Counted from the stretch's first letter, positions 10,050 through 19,346 are shown. The stretch: 64,000 nucleotides of DNA from SVEL01 sp045126215 (GCA_045126215.1 JBGVOD010000054.1:34927-98926), one strand, 5' to 3'. Numbers and translations are program-made. The notes: generated from the letters alone by a model not told the origin.

Positions 10050-10289
10050 ATGAGACTAGATAAATATCTTAAAGTATCAAGACTAATTAAGAGAAGAACA
10101 GTAGCAAATGAAGCATGTGATGCAGGCAGAGTACTTGTAAATGATAAGCCTGCAAAGGCATCCACAACTGTAAAAGAAGGTGACAAAATAGAGATACAGT
10201 TTGGTACAAAAAATGTTGTGGTAAGAGTGACTAGTATTAAGGAGTCAATTAAGAAGGAAGATGCTAAAGAAATGTATGAATATCTTTAA
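10050..10289 (+). CDS. rqcP: S4-domain protein RqcP (YabO)
   Basis: 79 residues forming one S4 RNA-binding domain: MRLDKYLKVSRLIKRRTVANEACDAG is the classic start. RqcP binds obstructed 50S subunits and helps RqcH add alanine tails in ribosome quality control. The Shine-Dalgarno is TAGGAG. It opens the rqcP-yabP-yabQ-divIC run, in the same order as in Bacillus. It differs from E. coli Hsp15 by the short C terminus. Confidence 0.9.
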   Translation: MRLDKYLKVSRLIKRRTVANEACDAGRVLVNDKPAKASTTVKEGDKIEIQFGTKNVVVRVTSIKESIKKEDAKEMYEYL

Positions 10290-10338
10290 GTATAAAGTAA
10301 TATAATTTAATATAGTTCAGTTATTTCTAGGAGTGTTT

Positions 10339-10608
10339 GTGGAAGATAGCAGAATTCAGACGGTTATATTAAAGGATAGAAGAAATCTTAGTATTAATGA
10401 AGTGATAGATGTAGATTCTTTTAATTTTAACGAAATTCTTATAAAGACAAATAAAGGATTTATGTCAATTAAGGGAAAAGAACTGCACGTAAAGAGACTT
10501 AATCTTGAAAAGAATGAAATTGATATAGATGGTGTAATCAATAGCATAGAATATCTTCAAAAGGCAAAGGAAGAAAAAGAGTCTTTTTTTAAGAGGATAT
10601 TTAAGTGA
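10339..10608 (+). CDS. yabP: Sporulation protein YabP
   Basis: 89 residues. The alignment-like pattern (LKDRRNLSINEV.DVDSFN...TNKGFMSIKG..LHVKRLNLEKNEIDIDG, ending in FFKRIFK) is the YabP family; with YabQ it is needed for cortex assembly in Bacillus. The start is set at GTG 10339 because AGGAG ends at 10333, which leaves 5 nt; GTG 10333 would sit on the ribosome binding site. It is followed by yabQ after 4 nt. Confidence 0.9.
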   Translation: MEDSRIQTVILKDRRNLSINEVIDVDSFNFNEILIKTNKGFMSIKGKELHVKRLNLEKNEIDIDGVINSIEYLQKAKEEKESFFKRIFK

Positions 10609-10612
10609 TTTT

Positions 10613-11104
10613 ATGAGCAAAGATGTGCTATATGAGTTAACTTTGTGTGAATACTTTTTCATTATTGGTCTGGTGATTTCGATTTCATATGATCCTATTG
10701 CTATTCTTAGAAAAACCATAAGACATAATAGAATAGCAATTGCAGTAGAGGACTTTGTATATTGGTTCTTTATGGGAATATTCATGTATATTTTAATATA
10801 TATAATAAATAATATGGAGTTTCGATATTACATAGCATTTTCTCTTTTTCTTGGTGTTTTGGTATATCGTATAGGAATTGGCAGAGTTGTTGTAAAAGTA
10901 ATAAGCACGATACTAATATTTGTCAAAAATATGGTATTGAAAAAAGTGTATAAAAAAGTTAATATTCTTTATAAGAGATTGGGTTTATGGTTTAGAGGTA
11001 AATGTAGTGGCAGATGCAGAATTTTTAAGAAATTAATGGGGTTTAAACATAAGCTGTGTCATAAATATGCTAAGAAAGATGGAATAGTTCATGAGAAAAA
11101 ATAA
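10613..11104 (+). CDS. yabQ: Spore cortex biosynthesis protein YabQ
   Basis: 163 residues. Three or four hydrophobic segments occupy residues 8-30, 44-66 and 68-100, then a basic, Cys- and Lys-rich cytoplasmic tail. The opening (YELTLCEYFFIIGLVISISYDPIAILRK) fits YabQ, a membrane protein of the outer forespore membrane needed for cortex formation. The last 14 nt overlap divIC, so the two are translationally coupled. Confidence 0.88.
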   Translation: MSKDVLYELTLCEYFFIIGLVISISYDPIAILRKTIRHNRIAIAVEDFVYWFFMGIFMYILIYIINNMEFRYYIAFSLFLGVLVYRIGIGRVVVKVISTILIFVKNMVLKKVYKKVNILYKRLGLWFRGKCSGRCRIFKKLMGFKHKLCHKYAKKDGIVHEKK

Positions 11105-11378
11105 AAAATCAAATACATTAGGTATACTTGGAATAATAGGTGTTGTTCTTATTATGGGTATTGTTTTGATGAATGGCGTTGAAAAGAAACGAGATGAGCT
11201 TAAAGAACTTCAAAACAAGCAACAGAGACTTGAGGATGAGCTTGATGCCGAAAAGACAAGGGCAGAAATTCTTGAAGAAAAGAGAGTATACGTTAAGACA
11301 AAAAAATATGTTGAAGATATCGCAAAACAGTTTGGTCTTGTATATCCGGATGAGATTATATATAAACCAAATAAATAA
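11091..11378 (+). CDS. divIC: Septum formation initiator DivIC/FtsL-type
   Basis: 95 residues. A short basic N terminus, one membrane span (about 10-29) and a coiled coil (EKKRDELKELQNKQQRLEDELDAEK) are followed by the DivIC end with YVEDIAKQFGLVYPDEI. It belongs to the FtsL/DivIB/DivIC subcomplex of the division machine, with its coiled coil outside the membrane. It is the last gene of its operon; a hairpin-terminator overlapping the next promoter follows. Confidence 0.9.
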   Translation: MRKNKKSNTLGILGIIGVVLIMGIVLMNGVEKKRDELKELQNKQQRLEDELDAEKTRAEILEEKRVYVKTKKYVEDIAKQFGLVYPDEIIYKPNK

Positions 11379-11392
11379 TCTGAATTCCTACA

Positions 11393-11490
11393 AATCGACT
11401 CAAATGACAGATTGTCTTACATAAAATCGAATATTTTCATGATTTTGATTTTAGATTTTGACAAATATTGTTTTCATATATGATTATAAT
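11393..11490 (+). promoter_or_regulatory. Spo0A-type promoter of spoIIE with 21-nt spacing
   Basis: Perfect TTGACA (11458-11463) and TATAAT (11485-11490) are separated by 21 nt rather than 17. That overlong spacing is the known hallmark of Spo0A-activated sigma-A promoters such as Bacillus spoIIE and spoIIG. Upstream, AATCGAC (11393-11399) and AATCGAA (11425-11431) each share five or more bases with the 0A box TGTCGAA. Confidence 0.72.
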
Positions 11491-11492
11491 TT

Positions 11493-11533
11493 CCCCTTGT
11501 AATGCGGATACACCGCAGGAAAGGGGTTTTTTT
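11493..11533 (+). terminator. Terminator hairpin overlapping the spoIIE start site and ribosome binding site
   Basis: CCCCTT pairs with AAGGGG, with an inner GCGG/CCGC stem, then seven T right before the spoIIE ATG. It would stop read-through from divIC. The 3' arm is also the spoIIE Shine-Dalgarno. Confidence 0.8.
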
Positions 11534-13114
11534 ATGAAAAAAATTTTATCAAATCTATTAGTGGCTATAATAGGAATGGTCACAACGTTACTTTCAGTGA
11601 TGGGCTATTTTCCATTTATGATTGGATATATAGCCGCAGTTATGAGCAGTCAGATAAAGAGGATAATAATCCTAATATCAATGCTTGCGTCTTTTGCATT
11701 TGTTATGTTTGTAAGAGGTGACTTTATTACATATGTAAAATATTCCCTTCTTATGGTAGTTACTTGTGCAGTGATTTTTCTATTAGAAGAAAGAACGAGA
11801 ATGCAACCGATTTATTGTGGATTCATCGCAGCTGTTTCAACTGTGATTATGGAAATAAGCGATATGCTTATGTCTGGAATTTCCAGAAAGGAAGGTATAA
11901 TTATTGGAGGCCTTACCACAATAGTTCTGTGTAGTAGTTTTGTGTTTAAAGAGATAATTAATTTTATTATAATGGGGAGGTTGTTTAGGGGAGAAGGTAA
12001 AGAAAAAAGGATAAAAAAGATAAACAATCAAGAACTTTTTTATGCAATAGAAAATAAATTGCGTAATGTTGCAAGTGGTTTTCGTACGTTATCTGCAAAA
12101 GTTGAGAATAAGGGAATAGAAATGTATCTGAAAGAAACGGGAAATATATTTAAATCAATAGCGGATGAAATCATTTATAGTGCAAGGGAAGATGAGTATA
12201 GGACAAGACTTCTCATTGATGCATTCAGAAATGAGAAAATAAATATCAAAAACATTATTGTTAATCAGATAAATGGAAAGAAACAATATGAGATTACAGT
12301 AAAAGAAAGGCGTAGAACAGAAACAAATCTTAAGTTTATAGAGAGAATGGAGAAAATTGTTAGTGAAGTATTAAACAAATCGTACATATGTGAAAAGAAA
12401 AAACAACATAAAGACACATATGTGTTTTCGGAGGATGTTAATTATGTTACATTGTTTGGTGTTGCGAGAAAAGCATATGAAGATAAAAATGGAGATAATT
12501 TTTCTTATTCAAGTCTAGACAGGGGTCAGACATTTTTAAGCATTTCAGATGGAATGGGGACTGGTGTCAAGGCATTTTCTGATAGCAAAATTATTGTGGA
12601 AATCATTGAAGAATTCAAAGACTTAGGATTTAGCGATGAGATAATATTAAAAATGATAAATCTATTATTTGTTAATGAAGAGAATTTGTTAAGTCCTGCA
12701 ACACTTGATTTAAGCGTGATAGATATGTATTCCGGTGTATGTAACATTATGAAACTAGGGGCTGCCACTACATTTATAAAAAGAGGAGAATGGGTAGAAG
12801 CTATTAAATCAACTTCGTTGCCAGTGGGAGTGGTTGAAAATGCAGATATTGATAGTATTAAAAGAAAACTATATGACGGAGATTTGCTGATTATGGTTTC
12901 AGATGGTATAATTGACAGCATAGAAGATGATGATAAAGAAAAAGTCATATCAAAACTTATTTTGGATAGTAGAGCGACTAAGCCTAAGGAATTAGCAAAT
13001 GAACTATTATCAAAGGTTATGAATAAAGTTAACAACCAGATAAGGGATGATATGACAGTTATGGTAACAGGCCTCTGGAGCAAGGTTTCTGCAGGGGTAG
13101 CCTACGAAGCTTAG
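11534..13114 (+). CDS. spoIIE: Stage II sporulation protein E, PP2C-type phosphatase
   Basis: 526 residues. Five or six membrane segments fill residues 5-165, then a linker of about 150 residues, then a PP2C phosphatase with the metal-binding ISDGMGTG motif (about 335-345), VSDGIIDS and DDMTVMVTG. SpoIIE dephosphorylates SpoIIAA to release sigma-F in the forespore and interacts with FtsZ. Bacillus SpoIIE is about 827 residues with ten spans, so this one has a shortened membrane part. ATG 11534 is chosen for GGAAAGGGG 7 nt upstream. A Spo0A-type promoter drives it. Confidence 0.95.
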   Translation: MKKILSNLLVAIIGMVTTLLSVMGYFPFMIGYIAAVMSSQIKRIIILISMLASFAFVMFVRGDFITYVKYSLLMVVTCAVIFLLEERTRMQPIYCGFIAAVSTVIMEISDMLMSGISRKEGIIIGGLTTIVLCSSFVFKEIINFIIMGRLFRGEGKEKRIKKINNQELFYAIENKLRNVASGFRTLSAKVENKGIEMYLKETGNIFKSIADEIIYSAREDEYRTRLLIDAFRNEKINIKNIIVNQINGKKQYEITVKERRRTETNLKFIERMEKIVSEVLNKSYICEKKKQHKDTYVFSEDVNYVTLFGVARKAYEDKNGDNFSYSSLDRGQTFLSISDGMGTGVKAFSDSKIIVEIIEEFKDLGFSDEIILKMINLLFVNEENLLSPATLDLSVIDMYSGVCNIMKLGAATTFIKRGEWVEAIKSTSLPVGVVENADIDSIKRKLYDGDLLIMVSDGIIDSIEDDDKEKVISKLILDSRATKPKELANELLSKVMNKVNNQIRDDMTVMVTGLWSKVSAGVAYEA

Positions 13115-13136
13115 GATTTAAGAGGGATTTATTTAT

Positions 13137-14564
13137 ATGAAAGAAAAAGTATTAAAATACATATATGAACATAAAATGATTGAGAAAGGTGACACCATTA
13201 TAGTAGGAGTATCAGGAGGGCCGGATTCAATGTGCCTTCTTGATATTTTGTTAGAATTGAAAAATATACTGGGGATAGAGATAGTAGTAGTCCACATTCA
13301 TCACGGAATAAGAGAGCAAAGTGCACAAGAAGACCTTGAATTTGTGGAAAAGTATTGCAAAAACAACAGATTTGGTGTAAAAATACCTTTTAAGTCATAT
13401 AGATTTGACTGTAAAAAAGAGGCATATGAGAGAAAAATGTCTGTTGAAGAGGTTGGAAGAACTCTTAGATATGGAGCTTTTAAAGAAGTTGCAGACTGTT
13501 ATAAGAATGCAAAGATAGCAGTTGCACATAATCTTGATGATACAGCAGAAACAATCCTGTTTAATTTGTTTAGAGGTAGTGGAATTAAAGGACTCTCTGG
13601 TATAAGACCTGTTAGAGATGAAATAGTAAGACCACTGCTTTGCCTTACAAAAGATGAGATACTAGAATATCTCGACAGACGAAATATAGATTATTGTATT
13701 GATGAAACAAATCTACAAGATGATTATACAAGAAACAGAATCAGATTAAGGGTATTGCCATTTGTAAAAGAGCATATAAACGAGAAGGCAAGTGAACATA
13801 TTGTAAGTGCATCAGAAGATATCAATGAGGCGTATGAGATTATCGATCAACTTGCAGAGAGTGCATACAAGAAGTATATTTTATATGATGATAAAACAAA
13901 GAGTATCTTTATACAACAGGAAATATCCTGTGAGAAAAATATAGTTTTGTCCCACACAATTAGAAAAGTAGTGAATAAGATTACAGGCAGTTTGAAGGAT
14001 GTGACAAATACACATATTAAAAGTGTTGTAAATCTACTTCAAAAAGAAGTATCATCTATGGTTAATCTTCCATACAAGCTTGTTGCAATAAGAGAATATA
14101 ATGGAATACGTATAGAGACAGAAAGGGAAAGAATCACTGGTATTGATTCAAGCTTTGATGATATTTATATTACCATTGATCATTTTGGCTCATATGAGAT
14201 ATCACAGTTAGACAAGGTATTTAATGTAGAAAAAGATAGATTTAATGAAGATATATTTAAACAAAATAAGTATACGAAATGGTTTGATTATGATATACTA
14301 AATAGCAAACTTGTTTTGCGAACCAGACAGACAGGAGACTATATTATAGTTGATAAAGCAGGTTCAAAGAAGAAACTTAAAGACTATTATATTGATATGA
14401 AAATACCTAAGGAACAAAGAGATGCTATTTTGGTCCTGGCAAATGGTCATGAGATTCTTTGGGTAGTTGGTTACAGGATAGGTGAAAATTATAAAGTATC
14501 TGAAGACACTACAAATATTGTTAAAATTGACTGCATAGATAAAAAACAGGAGGTATATCTATGA
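13137..14564 (+). CDS. tilS: tRNA(Ile)-lysidine synthase TilS
   Basis: 475 residues. The ATP PP-loop VSGGPDSMCLLD is near residue 25, the conserved HIHHGIRE and AHNLDDTAETILFNLFRGSGIKGLSGI follow, and the C terminus contains the TilS substrate-binding region. It converts C34 of tRNA-Ile(CAU) to lysidine so that AUA is read. Length matches the family. It lies 22 nt after spoIIE and overlaps hpt by 4 nt (ATGA), as in many Firmicutes. Confidence 0.95.
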   Translation: MKEKVLKYIYEHKMIEKGDTIIVGVSGGPDSMCLLDILLELKNILGIEIVVVHIHHGIREQSAQEDLEFVEKYCKNNRFGVKIPFKSYRFDCKKEAYERKMSVEEVGRTLRYGAFKEVADCYKNAKIAVAHNLDDTAETILFNLFRGSGIKGLSGIRPVRDEIVRPLLCLTKDEILEYLDRRNIDYCIDETNLQDDYTRNRIRLRVLPFVKEHINEKASEHIVSASEDINEAYEIIDQLAESAYKKYILYDDKTKSIFIQQEISCEKNIVLSHTIRKVVNKITGSLKDVTNTHIKSVVNLLQKEVSSMVNLPYKLVAIREYNGIRIETERERITGIDSSFDDIYITIDHFGSYEISQLDKVFNVEKDRFNEDIFKQNKYTKWFDYDILNSKLVLRTRQTGDYIIVDKAGSKKKLKDYYIDMKIPKEQRDAILVLANGHEILWVVGYRIGENYKVSEDTTNIVKIDCIDKKQEVYL

Positions 14565-15085
14565 ATGAAAAGGTAAGCGAGCTTATTAATGAAGAGGTAG
14601 TTAAAAATAGAATAAATGAGCTTGCTTCTATGATAAGCAAGGATTATGAAGGGAAAGAAATAACTCTTATATGCATTTTAAAGGGAAGTATTTTTTTTAC
14701 ATGTGATCTTGCAAAGAGGCTTACTGTGCCTGTTAAGTTTGATTTTATGTCGGTTGCAAGCTATGGAAGTGGTACAGAAAGCAGTGGAAGAGTTAAGATA
14801 GTTAAAGATCTCGATGATCCGATAGAAGGCAAAGATGTTTTGGTTATTGAAGATATTATTGATTCAGGAAGAACACTAAGTCATCTTATGAAACTCTTAC
14901 AGGTTAGAAACCCAAATAGCATTAAGCTATGTACGCTACTTGATAAGCCTGACAGAAGAGTAGTAGATGTCAATGTTGATTATACAGGGTTTGTAATACC
15001 AGATGAGTTCGTAGTAGGATATGGTTTGGATTACGACCAAAAATATAGAAATCTCCCATATATTGGTGTGGTTTCATTTGATTAG
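14561..15085 (+). CDS. hpt: Hypoxanthine phosphoribosyltransferase
   Basis: 174 residues. The PRPP-binding loop VLVIEDIIDSGRTL lies near 97-110 and the catalytic flexible loop region contains SYGSGTESSG. It salvages hypoxanthine and guanine to IMP and GMP. AGGAGG sits in the end of tilS and the starts overlap, so the pair is translationally coupled. The tilS-hpt-ftsH order is conserved in Firmicutes. Confidence 0.95.
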   Translation: MNEKVSELINEEVVKNRINELASMISKDYEGKEITLICILKGSIFFTCDLAKRLTVPVKFDFMSVASYGSGTESSGRVKIVKDLDDPIEGKDVLVIEDIIDSGRTLSHLMKLLQVRNPNSIKLCTLLDKPDRRVVDVNVDYTGFVIPDEFVVGYGLDYDQKYRNLPYIGVVSFD

Positions 15086-15097
15086 GAGGTAACAAAA

Positions 15098-16924
15098 GTG
15101 GAAAAGAAAAAAGCAGGAGGAGGATTGTCGTTCCTTATAGTTATTGGAATACTTATTGTATGGTACGTCGTAGCAATGTACGTAAATGATAAGGGAAGTG
15201 ACTATTTATACTCAGAATTTTTAAACGATATTAGTAATAATAAAGTTGCTGAGGTATTTGTAGGGCAAAATAAAGAGATTCCTACAGGATATTTAGAGGT
15301 AAAATTCAAGTCAGGAACTACAAAATTTCTCTATGTAAATGATGTAAATCAGGCGATAGAAGATATTAATGAGGCAAAAGTAACATACATTCTGGGTGAT
15401 GTAGAAAGAGATAATGTTTTTTTAACAATCGTACTTCCTATAATGTTATCAGTTATAGTGGTATTCTTTTTATTCATGCTTCTTAATGCCAATGCTGCAG
15501 GTGGTGGCGGTGGTGGAAACAGTAAGCTTATGAACTTTGGAAAGAGCCGTGCTACCAGAATAGATCCTGAAAAGAATGGTAAGACATTTAATGATGTTGC
15601 AGGGTTAACAGAAGAAAAAGAGGATTTGGAGGAAATAGTTGATTTTCTCAAGAATCCTGCAAAATATATTGAGGTAGGTGCCAGAATTCCAAAGGGTGTA
15701 ATATTAGAAGGACCTCCGGGAACTGGTAAGACACTTTTAGCAAAGGCCATTGCAGGAGAAGCTGGAGTTCCATTCTTTAGTATCTCGGGTTCTGATTTTG
15801 TAGAAATGTTCGTTGGTGTGGGTGCATCAAGAGTAAGAGATTTATTCGAAGAGGCAAAGAAGAACTCACCATGTATGATCTTTATCGACGAAATCGATGC
15901 TGTTGCAAGACGTAGAGGTACAGGTATGGGTGGAGGCCATGATGAAAGAGAGCAGACACTCAACCAGATGCTGGTAGAAATGGATGGGTTTAATACAAAT
16001 GAGGGAATTATCGTTTTGGCAGCTACTAACAGAGTAGATATTCTCGACCCTGCTATTTTAAGACCGGGTCGTTTTGATAGAAGAATTGTTGTGGGAAGAC
16101 CAGATATAAAGGCAAGAGAAGAGATTCTCTATGTTCACGCAAAGAATAAACCTCTCGCAGAAGATGTTGATTTGTCAGCAGTTGCTAAGACTACTGTTGG
16201 ATTTACAGGAGCTGATCTTGAAAATCTTCTAAATGAAGCAGCAATAATTGCAGCAAAGAATGACAAGAAGTTTATAGTTCAGGACGATATAAACCGTTCT
16301 TTCATAAAGCTTGGTATTGGTACAGAAAAGAAGAGCAAAGTGGTTACTGAAAAGGAAAAGAAGATTACAGCATATCATGAATCAGGTCATGCAATCCTTC
16401 TACATGTATTAGATCAGGCAGATCCTGTTCATATAGTATCTATTATTCCAACAGGTAATGGTGCTGGTGGTTATACAATGCACAGGCCTGAAAAAGACGA
16501 AATGTACTATACAAGAGGCAAGATGCTTCAGGAAATAATGGTAAGTCTCGGAGGAAGAATAGCAGAAGAACTTACATTTGATGATATTACAACGGGCGCA
16601 TCGGCAGATATTAAGCAGGCTACATCTATAGCAAAATCCATGGTTACAAAGTTTGGTATGTCAGATAAGCTAGGTATGGTTTGCTACGGAGATGATGATT
16701 CTGAGGTATTTATCGGAAAAGATCTCGCTCATGCAAAGGGATATGCAGAACAGACAGCATCTATTATTGATGAAGAGGTAAGAAGAATAGTAAGTGATTG
16801 CTACCAGAAGGCAAAAGATATTATTATTAAATACAAAGATGTATTGGAAGCTTCGGCAAATCTTCTTCTTGAAAAAGAAAAAATTACAGGTGAAGAATTT
16901 GATGCATTATTCGTAAGTGAATAA
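15098..16924 (+). CDS. ftsH: ATP-dependent membrane zinc protease FtsH
   Basis: 608 residues with a GTG start 7 nt after AGGAGG. Two membrane spans (about 9-28 and 108-130) flank a small outside domain. A glycine stretch leads to the AAA domain with Walker A GPPGTGKT, Walker B IFIDEID and the second region of homology. The peptidase has the zinc motif HESGH. It degrades membrane and regulatory proteins as a hexamer. It is the last gene of the tilS-hpt-ftsH unit; a terminator lies 220 nt downstream. Confidence 0.97.
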   Translation: MEKKKAGGGLSFLIVIGILIVWYVVAMYVNDKGSDYLYSEFLNDISNNKVAEVFVGQNKEIPTGYLEVKFKSGTTKFLYVNDVNQAIEDINEAKVTYILGDVERDNVFLTIVLPIMLSVIVVFFLFMLLNANAAGGGGGGNSKLMNFGKSRATRIDPEKNGKTFNDVAGLTEEKEDLEEIVDFLKNPAKYIEVGARIPKGVILEGPPGTGKTLLAKAIAGEAGVPFFSISGSDFVEMFVGVGASRVRDLFEEAKKNSPCMIFIDEIDAVARRRGTGMGGGHDEREQTLNQMLVEMDGFNTNEGIIVLAATNRVDILDPAILRPGRFDRRIVVGRPDIKAREEILYVHAKNKPLAEDVDLSAVAKTTVGFTGADLENLLNEAAIIAAKNDKKFIVQDDINRSFIKLGIGTEKKSKVVTEKEKKITAYHESGHAILLHVLDQADPVHIVSIIPTGNGAGGYTMHRPEKDEMYYTRGKMLQEIMVSLGGRIAEELTFDDITTGASADIKQATSIAKSMVTKFGMSDKLGMVCYGDDDSEVFIGKDLAHAKGYAEQTASIIDEEVRRIVSDCYQKAKDIIIKYKDVLEASANLLLEKEKITGEEFDALFVSE

Positions 16925-16994
16925 ATGTGCAAGTAAATTTCAAAACATATGGGATTGTGCAAAATACTATGATTATACTTTAAATGTATGGTGG

Positions 16995-17011
16995 TTGTGC
17001 AATGTGCACAA
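16995..17011 (+). promoter_or_regulatory. 17-bp palindrome between ftsH and the GH13 gene
   Basis: TTGTGC-AATGT-GCACAA, with two further TGTGCA copies at about 16925 and 16957. It looks like a repressor operator; no factor can be named. The whole gap 16925-17237 also holds a 7-bp inverted repeat (ATTGGGG 17049-17055, CCCCAAT 17086-17092) around a TATACT box, and the terminator at 17142. Confidence 0.4.
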
Positions 17012-17141
17012 AATAATTTAAATGTTTTTGTGAATTTTGTGAACACTTATTGGGGTTCAGATGTTATACTACGTATCGTAAAACCCCCCAATACATTATA
17101 TAGTTTTTGCTACACCCCATAAAAACGAAATACCTTCTCCT

Positions 17142-17169
17142 AAAAAAGACAGTGAAAACTGTCTTTTTT
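17142..17169 (+). terminator. Intrinsic terminator downstream of ftsH
   Basis: The twelve-pair stem AAAAAAGACAGT / ACTGTCTTTTTT around GAAA works on either strand and ends transcription before the GH13 gene. Confidence 0.9.
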
Positions 17170-17237
17170 ACTTTTTAAGTTGAATTTATTATTTCGTTGT
17201 AATAAAATACTAGTAGGTCTTGTAAAGGAGTTATGAT

Positions 17238-19346
17238 ATGATTTCGACTAATTATAAGTTCAGTGATATAGACAAAAAGTTGGTATATATACAGAGTATC
17301 AGAGCATTGATGGATAAGGAGATGCTTTATAGTGACTGTACGGAGAATTTCGTTACACCATGTGAGCCAATGCCCGGTGATTCTGTTTCTATAAGATTTC
17401 GTACTGGAAAGTGCAATGTTGATAAAGTATATATGTGCGTTAATGGTGAAGAGTTGCCTATGACTTTGTTGGCATCAGTTAAGAATTTTGATATTTATGA
17501 GGTTATATATAATGCTTCGGAAAGTATGTTTAGATACAATTTCAGGGTAGTATCAGGATTTGAGAGTTGTTATTATGACAGGGCAGGAGTTTCAGATGAT
17601 GTGCGTGAAGAATATATGTTCAAGATAACTCCTGGATTTTCTACACCGGATTGGGCAAAAGGTGCAGTTATGTACCAGATTTATGTGGATAGGTTCTATA
17701 ATGGCGACAAATCAAATGATGTTGAAACTAAGGAATATAATTATATTGGTGACTATTCTGCAAAAGTAACAAACTGGGATAAATATCCTGCAACCATGGG
17801 GGTTAGAGAGTTCTATGGTGGAGATTTGCAGGGAGTGTTAGATAAGATGGATTATCTTGAAAAGCTTGGTATTGAAGTGATTTATTTCAATCCATTGTTT
17901 GTATCTCCTTCAAATCACAAATATGATATACAGGATTATGATTACATTGATCCACACTTTGGAAAGATAGTTGTTGATGAAGGTGAATTGTTATCAGACG
18001 GCGAGTATGAAAACAGATTTGCTACAAAATATATTAACAGAGTGACAAACAAAGCAAATCTTGAAGCATCAAATGAGTTATTTGCACATGTGGTTGAGGA
18101 AGCACACAAGCGTGGTATAAAGGTCATTATTGATGGTGTTTTCAATCACTGTGGTTCATTTAATAAATGGATGGATAGAGAGCGAATATATGAGGGACAG
18201 GAAGGATATGAAGATGGTGCATATATTTCCAAAGATAGTCCTTATAATTCGTTTTTCAAATTCTATGAAGATGATGAAGACAAGTGGCCTTATAATTATA
18301 CATATGATGGTTGGTGGGGACATGACACACTACCAAAGCTTAATTATGAGGATTCAAAAGAACTTGAAGACTATATACTTAGAATTGCCGCAAAATGGGT
18401 ATCAGCTCCATATAATGTAGATGGATGGAGACTTGATGTGGCAGCTGATTTAGGGCATAGTGGGGAATATAACCACGAATTCTGGAAAAAGTTTAGAAAG
18501 GCAGTAAAGGACGCAAATCCAAATGCAATAATTCTTGCTGAACATTATGGTAACCCTGAAAGCTGGCTGGCCGGAGATCAGTGGGATACAGTTATGAACT
18601 ATGATGCGTTTATGGAGCCTCTTACATGGTTCCTTACAGGAATGGACAAGCATTCTGACAGCCGTCAGGATAACTTAATGGGTGACGCAACAGGCTTTTT
18701 TAGAAATATGAGATATCATATGTCCAGATTTCAGATGCCATCATTAATGGTTGCTATGAATGAACTTTCAAATCACGATCATTCAAGATTCCTTACAAGA
18801 ACAAATGGAGTTGTAGGCAGGGTTGCAAATCTTGGACCAGAGGCTGCAAATGAAGGAGTTAAGAAATCAGTCTTAAAGGAAGCTGTTGTTGTTCAAATGA
18901 CATGGCCTGGAGCACCTACCATTTATTATGGTGATGAGGCGGGTGTATGTGGATTTACAGATCCTGATAATAGAAGAACATATCCTTGGGGACATGAAGA
19001 CTTTGAACTTATTGAATTCCATAGAGATATGATTCGAATTCATAAGAGAAATCCTGCATTGAAGAGAGGGTCCTTCAGACCACTTCATGAAGACTATAAT
19101 GTAATTGCATTTGGCAGATTCTATTTAGACAACGTTGTATTTACCATTGTAAATAACAATGACTATGAAAAAGAAGTGTGCTTTAGTATCAGACCTCTTG
19201 GAATGGGATTTGAAGAAGATGTTGAAAGACTTATACTCACAAGTGAGAATAACTATAATGTTGGTGTTGTAAAGAGTCATGTAAGTAATGGAAAGTTCAG
19301 AATGGTTATGCCACCAAGAAGTGCTGCTGTATACAGAAAGGCTTGA
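17238..19346 (+). CDS. GH13 neopullulanase/cyclomaltodextrinase-type enzyme
   Basis: 702 residues without a signal peptide, so cytoplasmic. The first 120 residues form a CBM34-like beta domain that in this family makes dimers. The barrel carries DGVFNHCG, nucleophile Asp400 in DGWRLDVA, acid/base Glu435 in ILAEHYG and stabiliser Asp514 in LSNHDHSRF. It should hydrolyse imported maltodextrins, cyclodextrins or pullulan fragments. AAAGGAG precedes the ATG. It is monocistronic, with a possible palindromic operator 230 nt upstream. Exact substrate cannot be read from sequence. Confidence 0.9.
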   Translation: MISTNYKFSDIDKKLVYIQSIRALMDKEMLYSDCTENFVTPCEPMPGDSVSIRFRTGKCNVDKVYMCVNGEELPMTLLASVKNFDIYEVIYNASESMFRYNFRVVSGFESCYYDRAGVSDDVREEYMFKITPGFSTPDWAKGAVMYQIYVDRFYNGDKSNDVETKEYNYIGDYSAKVTNWDKYPATMGVREFYGGDLQGVLDKMDYLEKLGIEVIYFNPLFVSPSNHKYDIQDYDYIDPHFGKIVVDEGELLSDGEYENRFATKYINRVTNKANLEASNELFAHVVEEAHKRGIKVIIDGVFNHCGSFNKWMDRERIYEGQEGYEDGAYISKDSPYNSFFKFYEDDEDKWPYNYTYDGWWGHDTLPKLNYEDSKELEDYILRIAAKWVSAPYNVDGWRLDVAADLGHSGEYNHEFWKKFRKAVKDANPNAIILAEHYGNPESWLAGDQWDTVMNYDAFMEPLTWFLTGMDKHSDSRQDNLMGDATGFFRNMRYHMSRFQMPSLMVAMNELSNHDHSRFLTRTNGVVGRVANLGPEAANEGVKKSVLKEAVVVQMTWPGAPTIYYGDEAGVCGFTDPDNRRTYPWGHEDFELIEFHRDMIRIHKRNPALKRGSFRPLHEDYNVIAFGRFYLDNVVFTIVNNNDYEKEVCFSIRPLGMGFEEDVERLILTSENNYNVGVVKSHVSNGKFRMVMPPRSAAVYRKA

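Noticed and set aside
12526..13083. Long minus-strand frame inside spoIIE
   Set aside because: Antisense shadow of the conserved phosphatase domain; no ribosome binding site or family features.
15349..15963. Minus-strand frame of about 200 codons inside ftsH
   Set aside because: Shadow of the highly conserved AAA domain.
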